DNA of 10,388 nucleotides from a bacterium (GTDB lineage: Bacteria > Patescibacteriota > Minisyncoccia > CAIUEV01 > JAHKAQ01): contig JAGYOS010000059.1 of NCBI GenBank assembly GCA_018399475.1, positions 1-10,388 of the forward strand, written 5' to 3'. A program made the translations under genes and the position numbers. Of this stretch, positions 5,842 through 10,388 are shown piece after piece. A model generated the notes under the pieces. It saw nothing but the letters and a program-made list of their open reading frames with translations, did not search any database and was not told where the DNA came from. How positions within the stretch are numbered: the stretch's first letter is position 1; every line of letters starts with the position of its first letter.

Positions 5842-6576
5842 TTATATTAAATCGTCTTTTAAAATCTCGTCTATTTTTTTGTCTAAATCTTCAAATTTCA
5901 TTTTTTCTTTAGAAGGAACAATCTTCTTTTTGGCCGGTTCCTTTTCTTCGGTTTTTTCTTCTTTTTCTTTTACTTCTTCCACCTCTTTTACTCCCTCTGT
6001 TTCCTGTCCTTGCTCATCTTTTTTTAAATGAATTTCAGCTTTTTCTTGAGTTTCAGTCTTTTTGGGAGCGGGAATTGTTACCGATTCTTTTTTACCCTTT
6101 TCCTCTTCGGTCGTATCCTTTTCGGTTTCAACTTCAACTTTAGCTTTAACCTCAGTTTCAATTTCAGTCGGTTTTAATTCAGTCTTGCTTCCAATTTCTT
6201 CCACTTCTTTTTTCACTTCGGTGGTTTTTCCAACGGTTTCTTCTTTAGGGAATTTTTCTTCCTCTTCCAGGCTTGGCAGACTATCAGCTTTTACCAACAT
6301 ATACCTTAGAATATCTTCTTTAGTTTTTACTTTTAGCCCTTTCTCCATTTTTTTGATCTTTTCTTTCTCAATCAAAATTCGGTTTATAAAATAGGCTCCG
6401 TTTCTTCTTCCTTTAATGGGGTAGGCTAACTTTCTTTTCTGAGGTTCGCTTTCTTTAATTATCTTACCCTCGTTATCTTCAATAATTTCTTTGATTTCTT
6501 TCTTAATCAGATCCACTTTCTCGAAATTATTAATCGGAACGATGTAGATTAATTCGTATTCAATATACTCTTTCAT
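5842..6576 (-). CDS. rpsF: 30S ribosomal protein bS6 with long charged C-terminal extension
   Basis: The first 97 residues are a standard bS6 ferredoxin-like fold: YELIYIVPI, then KIIKESEPQKRKLAYPIKGRRNGAY split over two strands, then EDILRYMLVK. bS6 forms a heterodimer with bS18 on the 30S platform. Bacterial bS6 proteins are usually about 95-135 residues; this one has 244. The extra portion (about 98-222) is Glu/Lys/Thr-rich, low in complexity and probably disordered. It ends in a helix-like segment, KFEDLDKKIDEILKD, that could be a docking element. The antisense strand has a long open frame over this tail, a by-product of the biased codons. The gene is first in the rpsF-ssb-rpsR-efp operon, has no Shine-Dalgarno, and sits behind a long leader. 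Confidence 0.93.
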   Translation of the reverse strand: MKEYIEYELIYIVPINNFEKVDLIKKEIKEIIEDNEGKIIKESEPQKRKLAYPIKGRRNGAYFINRILIEKEKIKKMEKGLKVKTKEDILRYMLVKADSLPSLEEEEKFPKEETVGKTTEVKKEVEEIGSKTELKPTEIETEVKAKVEVETEKDTTEEEKGKKESVTIPAPKKTETQEKAEIHLKKDEQGQETEGVKEVEEVKEKEEKTEEKEPAKKKIVPSKEKMKFEDLDKKIDEILKDDLI

Positions 6577-6817
6577 CTATTAAATTTCGTTAAAAAATAA
6601 ATTAAAAAATAAAAAATTTTTGAATGGCGGTTTGCTTCTCCCAAAATGTGGTTTTGCCCTGAATCTTTAAATTTTAACAAAAAACCTAAAAATTCAATCC
6701 TTAAGCTTTATTTGATTGCCAATCTACTTTCCCATCGGCTTACCCGCTGATCTTTTTTGAAATTTAGAAATGCCCGATTAAGGCAAATATTTTGAGCAGG
6801 GGACTTTTCTCTTAACA
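6577..6817 (-). promoter_or_regulatory. Long 5' leader of the rpsF operon, possible autoregulatory RNA
   Basis: If transcription starts near 6817 as the minus-strand promoter predicts, rpsF has an untranslated leader of about 240 nt, unusually long for this compact genome. The distal half is AT-rich with little structure; the proximal half has short hairpins, for example CAAAA/TTTTG around a CCACA loop. In many bacteria the bS6:bS18 pair represses its own mRNA through a leader motif containing CCG. CCG triplets occur here (near 6738 and 6626), but I cannot fold the RNA well enough to assign the motif. No open frame of note lies in this 360-bp gap. Confidence 0.35.
6734..6758 (+). terminator. 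Weak terminator-like hairpin on the plus strand
   Basis: ATCGGC (6734-6739) pairs with GCTGAT (6746-6751) around a TTACCC loop, with one G-U pair in plus-strand RNA, and six T residues follow (6753-6758). The pairing is better on the plus strand than on the minus. It would stop antisense readthrough before the murA promoter, but the stem is only 6 bp, so it may be chance. Confidence 0.3.
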
Positions 6818-6823
6818 ATCCTG

Positions 6824-6851
6824 AGTATACCAAAGAAAAGGGGATTGTAAA
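6824..6851 (-). promoter_or_regulatory. rpsF: Extended -10 promoter of the rpsF operon
   Basis: Read on the minus strand, TTTACA (plus 6846-6851, 5 of 6 consensus) is followed after 16 bp by TATACT (plus 6824-6829, 5 of 6), with TGG directly before it. Initiation is expected near 6817. It is the best leftward promoter in the intergenic space and is back-to-back with the murA promoter. Confidence 0.6.
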
Positions 6852-6890
6852 GGCAGTTGTTTTTTATGTCTATCCAGTATAGAATTCTTT

Positions 6891-6896
6891 TATAAT
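6891..6896 (+). promoter_or_regulatory. murA: murA -10 box
   Basis: A perfect TATAAT lies 40 bp before ATG 6937. No good -35 is found at 16-18 bp; the region reads TGTCTAT. Initiation near 6903 would leave a leader of about 34 nt without a Shine-Dalgarno. Confidence 0.5.
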
Positions 6897-6936
6897 GGCT
6901 AGCTTAGAATAATCTAATAAATTTAAGAATAAATTT

Positions 6937-8199
6937 ATGGGATCCAGCTTTTTTATCCAGGGGAGACAAAAAATAGGCGGGGAAATTTTTGTAAGAGGAG
7001 GCAAAAATTTCGTCTTAAAAGCCTTAGCGGCTTCTCTTTTAACTGAAGATGTCTGTTTGATTAAGAATGTTCCTCAAATAACGGACGTTGAAGTAATGCT
7101 GAAACTTTTAGGAAAAATGGGAGTAGGAATTGAAAAAACCGGCAAGAGAAGTTTGAAAATCAAAGCTGAAGAAATAAAGAATTTTGAGATAGATTTTGAA
7201 GATGCCCGTAAAATAAGAGCTTCTATTGTTTTGTCCGGACCGCTTTTGGCGAGGAAAGGCAAATTTATTATCCCTCATCCGGGAGGAGATGTAATAGGAA
7301 AAAGGCCGATTGATTTTTTTCTGAGAGGTTTTGAAAAAATGGGAGTGACGGTAAAAAGAACCGACTCCAAGTATGAATTGGAAACCAAAGGAAAATTAAA
7401 AGGAGCCAAGATATTTTTGCCTAAAATCAGTGTAACCGGCACGGAGGCTTTAGTTTTAGCGGCTGTTTTAGCCAAGGGCGATACCGTTATAGACAACGCT
7501 GCCATGGAACCGGAAGTGGCTCACCTTTGCAAGTGTCTGGTTAAAATGGGAGCTAAAATCAGAGGGATTGGAACCAACTCTTTAAAGATTAGCGGAGTAA
7601 CGAAATTAAAAGGCGGTTTTTTTAAAACTATTCCGGACAGAATTGAAACGGGAACATTTGCCATGTTGGGGATAATGAACAACGCCGATTTAACAATTAA
7701 AAATTGTAACCCCGGTCATTTGGAAACTCTTTGGGATAAATTGGAAGAAGCGGGTGCTAAAATAGAAATTGGGGAAAATACGGTTAGAACTATTCCCTTG
7801 AAAAAAAGGCTTAAGGGGGTTTCCATTCAGACTCACGAATATCCCGGTTTTGCAACTGACTTACAGCCTATTTACACATTATTGATGACTCAAGCTGAAG
7901 GAGTAAGTTTGATTCACGATCCGATATTTGAAGGACGTCTTTTTTTTACAGATACTTTAAATAGGATGGGAGCGGATATTGTAATCTGCGATCCCCACCG
8001 AGTAGTGGTTAACGGACCGACTAATTTTTTGGGCAAGCATATTGAAAGCCCTGATATTAGGGCCGGCATTACCTTAATTTTGGCAGCCATGTTAGCCAAG
8101 GGGGAAAGTATTATTGATAACGCTGAAATTATTGACCGAGGCTATGAAAATATTGAGAAGCGTTTAAGAAAAATAGGAGCTGCTATTGAGAGAAGATAA
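6937..8199 (+). CDS. murA: UDP-N-acetylglucosamine 1-carboxyvinyltransferase with Asp in place of the catalytic Cys
   Basis: MurA transfers enolpyruvate from phosphoenolpyruvate to UDP-GlcNAc, the first committed step of peptidoglycan synthesis in the cytoplasm. The 420-residue length is typical and the EPSP-synthase-like two-domain fold is complete. Key residues are present by alignment to E. coli: Lys23-Asn24 in GGKN, Arg94 in IRASI, Arg123 in GKRPID, Asp308 in FATDLQP, Arg375 in IRAG and Arg401 in DRGYENIE. The active-site loop reads PHPGGDVIG, so Asp118 takes the place of Cys115. This substitution is known from Mycobacterium, Chlamydia and Borrelia and gives natural resistance to fosfomycin, which alkylates the Cys. 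The enzyme should still be active. mreB follows after 175 bp; murA lying near an mreB-family gene is also seen in Bacillus (mbl). Confidence 0.96.
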   Translation: MGSSFFIQGRQKIGGEIFVRGGKNFVLKALAASLLTEDVCLIKNVPQITDVEVMLKLLGKMGVGIEKTGKRSLKIKAEEIKNFEIDFEDARKIRASIVLSGPLLARKGKFIIPHPGGDVIGKRPIDFFLRGFEKMGVTVKRTDSKYELETKGKLKGAKIFLPKISVTGTEALVLAAVLAKGDTVIDNAAMEPEVAHLCKCLVKMGAKIRGIGTNSLKISGVTKLKGGFFKTIPDRIETGTFAMLGIMNNADLTIKNCNPGHLETLWDKLEEAGAKIEIGENTVRTIPLKKRLKGVSIQTHEYPGFATDLQPIYTLLMTQAEGVSLIHDPIFEGRLFFTDTLNRMGADIVICDPHRVVVNGPTNFLGKHIESPDIRAGITLILAAMLAKGESIIDNAEIIDRGYENIEKRLRKIGAAIERR

Positions 8200-8227
8200 A
8201 GAACAAGAGCTTTAGATTTTTATAGTT

Positions 8228-8255
8228 ATAAGTTATGAGTTATGAATTATGAGTT
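8228..8255 (+). repeat. Left arm of an inverted heptanucleotide array
   Basis: Four 7-bp units read ATAAGTT, ATGAGTT, ATGAATT and ATGAGTT, preceded by a partial unit ATAGTT (8222-8227). They are the reverse complement of the units at 8316-8364. Units here can pair with the last four units of the right arm (8337-8364) over 28 bp with two mismatches, with an 81-nt loop between them. Confidence 0.8.
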
Positions 8256-8315
8256 AAGGAGGAATTCTCTATTATTTATACTCTTAATTTCTAATTCAAG
8301 GCTCTAGACTTACAC

Positions 8316-8364
8316 AACTCATAACTTATAACTTATAACTCATAACTTATAACTCATAACTTAT
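8316..8364 (+). repeat. Right arm of the array: seven AACTYAT heptamers
   Basis: Seven exact 7-bp units alternate AACTCAT and AACTTAT in the order C-T-T-C-T-C-T at the variable base. The array ends 10 bp before the mreB start codon. Together with the left arm it could form a long hairpin in mRNA or a cruciform in DNA, but no T tract follows, so it is not a standard terminator. Joined T-type units create TATAAC, a near -10 box, at several places. Between the arms (8256-8315) lies an AAGGAGG with no usable start codon after it. Confidence 0.85.
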
Positions 8365-8367
8365 AAT
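8362..8367 (+). promoter_or_regulatory. mreB: Possible -10 box giving a leaderless mreB transcript
   Basis: A perfect TATAAT spans the junction of the last heptamer and unique sequence. Its last base lies 8 bp before ATG 8375, so initiation would fall at or next to the start codon. No -35 consensus is seen 17 bp upstream, where the repeat continues, and no Shine-Dalgarno exists. The match could be a by-product of the repeat. Confidence 0.4.
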
Positions 8368-8374
8368 TTCCAAA

Positions 8375-9382
8375 ATGTTTACCAAGAAAATCGGCATTGA
8401 CCTTGGCACTTCCAATACTTTAATTTCAGTACCCGGTAGAGGGACGATTCTTAATGAACCTTCAGTGGTTGCCGTTTCAATTGAAGACAATAGAATCTTA
8501 GCTATTGGAGAAAAGGCCAAAAAGATGATCGGCCGAACACCTGAATTAATTTTAGCTTCCCGGCCAATGAAAGACGGAGTAATAGCTGATTTTAGAATCA
8601 CGGAAGCTTTGTTGCGTTATTTTATAGATAAGGTGGGTGGCAGATTCAGGTTTTTTCGGCCGGAGGTTGTGATTTCCATTCCGGCGGGAATAACTTCCAC
8701 TGAAAGAAGAGCGGTTATCAATGCTACGCTGGAAGCGGGAGCTAAAGCGGCCTATGTTGTTAAAGAGCCTATTCTAGCTGCCATGGGAGCCAATATTCCC
8801 ATTGATTCAGCTTCGGGCAATATGATAATTGATATTGGCGGAGGAACCACGGAAGTGGCGGTAATTTCTTTAGGCGGAGTGGTGGCGGCCACTTCCAGCA
8901 GAGTAGGGGGCAATAAATTTGATGATGCGATAAAAGAATATGTCAGAAAAAAATATGCTTTGGCAATCGGAGACCAAACGGCGGAAAAAATTAAAATTGA
9001 AATAGGCAGTGCCTTGGCTCGGAACAAAGAGGAAGAAATAGAAATTAAGGGGAGAGATATGATGGCCGGCCTTCCCAAAACAATTGTTTTAAAAACGAAT
9101 GAAACCACGGAAGCCGTTTCTGATGAATTAGGGGAAATTGTGCGGGCCATTAAAGAAGTGCTTCAAGAAACTCCGCCGGAATTGGCAGCTGATATTATTG
9201 ATAGGGGGATTATTCTTTCAGGCGGGGGTAGTTTATTAAAAAATATGGATCAACTGGTTTCTCGTTCGGTTGAGGTGCCTTGCTACGTGGCTGACGATCC
9301 TCTGCTTTGTGTCTCAAGAGGAGCTGCCAAAGTTTTAGATAATCTTGATGTTTATAAAAAAAGTATTATTACTAAAGGCTAA
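8375..9382 (+). CDS. mreB: Rod shape-determining actin homologue MreB
   Basis: MreB polymerises under the inner membrane with ATP and guides wall-synthesis enzymes. The 335-residue protein has the actin-family ATP site: phosphate-1 loop IGIDLGTSNTLI (6-17), phosphate-2 loop IIDIGGGTTEVAVI (151-164), and adenosine motif GIILSGGGSLLKNMD (278-292). KEPILAA (130-136) carries Glu131, the residue expected to position the attacking water. IPAGITSTERRAV and the MGANIPI segment are typical of MreB and differ from DnaK or FtsA. The N-terminus MFTKK could serve as a short membrane-binding stretch, as in many MreB proteins. mreC and mreD do not follow; instead a glycosyltransferase begins within the TAATG overlap. 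There is no Shine-Dalgarno, and the upstream sequence is a heptamer repeat array. Confidence 0.97.
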   Translation: MFTKKIGIDLGTSNTLISVPGRGTILNEPSVVAVSIEDNRILAIGEKAKKMIGRTPELILASRPMKDGVIADFRITEALLRYFIDKVGGRFRFFRPEVVISIPAGITSTERRAVINATLEAGAKAAYVVKEPILAAMGANIPIDSASGNMIIDIGGGTTEVAVISLGGVVAATSSRVGGNKFDDAIKEYVRKKYALAIGDQTAEKIKIEIGSALARNKEEEIEIKGRDMMAGLPKTIVLKTNETTEAVSDELGEIVRAIKEVLQETPPELAADIIDRGIILSGGGSLLKNMDQLVSRSVEVPCYVADDPLLCVSRGAAKVLDNLDVYKKSIITKG

Positions 9383-10388
9383 TGATAATTGGGATTGACG
9401 CTTCTCGAGCTTTTATGGAAAAAAGAAGCGGAATAGGAGAATATGCCCGGGAGCTTTTAACAGCCTTGGCTGACAACGAATATCTTTTGGCCGGCCAGAA
9501 GATAATTCTTTTTGTGAAACCCGGTCAAGCCGTGGAATCTTTTGCTAAAAAGATGCCTGCCAATTGGAGTTTTTGTCCGGTTCGCTTTTTCCCTTTTTTT
9601 TGGAGCCAATTGGGCCTTTTTTTCAAAGCTCATTTTCTGGGCGTAGATTTATTTTTTAGTCCCAGTCATGCCCTTCCTTTACTTCTCGGTAAAAAGACGG
9701 TCTATGTTCTCCATGGCCTTGAAATGAAAGAAGTTCCTCATTGTTATTCTTTCTTGGGAAGATGGGTTAATGAATGGCTTTTGAGAAAAAGTTTGGCTAA
9801 AGCGGATAAAATTTTAGCTGTTTCCCAAACAACTGCTCAAAAAGCGGTTGAATTTTATAAAACCAATCCCGGAAAAATAAAAGTTGTCTACCAGGGAGTT
9901 AAAAAAAATTTGAAGCAATTTATTCCCGAGGAAAAAATAAGGCCCGCTTTAAGAAAATTGGTGGAGCAGCCTTATTTAATCTATGTAGGCAGTTTGGAAA
10001 AAAGGAAAAATATTGAAAAGCTGACTGAGGCTTTTAATTTGATTAAGCGGAAGAATGAAAATCTTAGATTGGTGCTGTTAGGCAATCAAGGTTATGGTTA
10101 TTTTTCAATTAGGAAAAAAATAGCGGCTTCAGTTTGGCAAAGCGATATTAAAGAGACTGGCTATTTGGAGGAAAAAGAAAAAATATTTTTAATCAGCCAA
10201 GCTCAATGCTTGGTTTGCGTAAGTTTAGCGGAGGGTTTTGGCAGGACGGTCTTAGAAGCCTTAGTTCTAGGTGTCCCTGTCGTAGTTTCCAAAATTAAAG
10301 TTTTCACGGAATTATATCGGGAGCAAGCCAATTTTGTAGATCAAAACAGCCCTTTGCAAATAGCGGCCGGGATCAAAAAAGTTTTGGA
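9382..10388 (+). CDS. Glycosyltransferase family 4 (GT-B), 3' end outside the window
   Basis: The frame opens at ATG 9382, which shares its A with the mreB TAA, and stays open to the window edge, giving 335 residues of a protein usually about 370-390 long. It reads MIIGIDASRAF, then SGIGEYARELL, the N-terminal acceptor half of GT4 enzymes. FSPSHALPLLL and VLHGLEMKEVP follow, where many members have an active-site His. The donor half has IYVGSLEKRKNIEKL (200-214) and the nucleotide-sugar motif EGFGRTVLEALVLGVPVVV, with Glu284 and Glu292 in the EX7E arrangement. GT4 enzymes use nucleotide sugars to build polysaccharides, lipid-linked glycans or teichoic-like polymers; donor and acceptor are not evident here. 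The TAATG overlap implies translational coupling to mreB, so an envelope role is likely. Confidence 0.92.
   Translation, partial: MIIGIDASRAFMEKRSGIGEYARELLTALADNEYLLAGQKIILFVKPGQAVESFAKKMPANWSFCPVRFFPFFWSQLGLFFKAHFLGVDLFFSPSHALPLLLGKKTVYVLHGLEMKEVPHCYSFLGRWVNEWLLRKSLAKADKILAVSQTTAQKAVEFYKTNPGKIKVVYQGVKKNLKQFIPEEKIRPALRKLVEQPYLIYVGSLEKRKNIEKLTEAFNLIKRKNENLRLVLLGNQGYGYFSIRKKIAASVWQSDIKETGYLEEKEKIFLISQAQCLVCVSLAEGFGRTVLEALVLGVPVVVSKIKVFTELYREQANFVDQNSPLQIAAGIKKVL

Noticed and set aside
6062..6394. Plus-strand 110-codon open frame opposite rpsF
   Set aside because: It is rich in Ser, Phe and Val and mirrors the Glu/Lys/Thr-rich bS6 tail. It has no ribosome binding site and no recognisable domain.
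8256..8262. AAGGAGG as a ribosome binding site for a small gene before mreB
   Set aside because: No ATG, GTG or TTG follows at usable spacing; an ATT start would give only seven codons. It is over 100 bp from the mreB start.
8222..8364. CRISPR array
   Set aside because: The repeats are 7 bp and directly abutting, with no unique spacers of about 30 bp and no cas genes.
8752..9150. Minus-strand 132-codon open frame inside mreB
   Set aside because: It lies wholly opposite conserved MreB motifs and its composition is that of an antisense shadow.

Overview
This 10.4-kb window is AT-rich, gene-dense and fully bacterial. It fits the Patescibacteria/CPR group, most likely a Parcubacteria-like lineage. 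This is inferred from the combination of features and has not been tested by phylogeny. Supporting signs are a bS6 with a long charged tail, a small sigma-region-4 protein joined to winged helices, an Arg-tipped EF-P, a MurA with Asp in place of the catalytic Cys, and mostly SD-less starts. TGA ends leuS and the glycosidase-like gene, so the UGA-as-glycine code of Gracilibacteria/SR1 does not apply.

Layout. (1) 1-2702, plus strand: the end of leuS, then two membrane-anchored extracytoplasmic proteins (a transglutaminase-like protease-fold protein with a C-terminal coiled coil, and a clan-A glycosidase-like TIM barrel). The run is closed by a perfect 46-bp palindrome followed by T7. (2) 2726-3187, plus: an isolated transcription unit with its own promoter, a perfect Shine-Dalgarno, an unrecognised 105-residue protein and a terminator. 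(3) 3219-4458, plus: a consensus promoter and a regulator combining sigma-70 region 4 with about four winged-helix modules, one of them HARE-HTH-like. (4) 6851-4479, minus: the operon rpsF-ssb-rpsR-efp behind an extended -10 promoter and a leader of about 240 nt, running convergently into the regulator gene with only 20 bp between the stop codons. (5) 6891 to the end, plus: murA, an inverted array of heptanucleotide repeats, mreB, and a GT4 glycosyltransferase that overlaps the mreB stop codon and runs off the window.

How the genes fit together. Two themes dominate. One is translation and replication housekeeping: LeuRS, bS6, bS18, SSB and EF-P. The other is the cell envelope: MurA makes the first committed peptidoglycan precursor, MreB places wall synthesis, and the GT4 enzyme probably builds a surface glycan. 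The two anchored proteins near the left end are likely envelope or surface proteins.

The least-explained items are the sigma-4/winged-helix protein, the self-contained 105-residue gene, the perfect palindrome, and two separate arrays of 7-bp repeats at gene boundaries. I saw no tRNA, rRNA, CRISPR array, insertion sequence or prophage gene.
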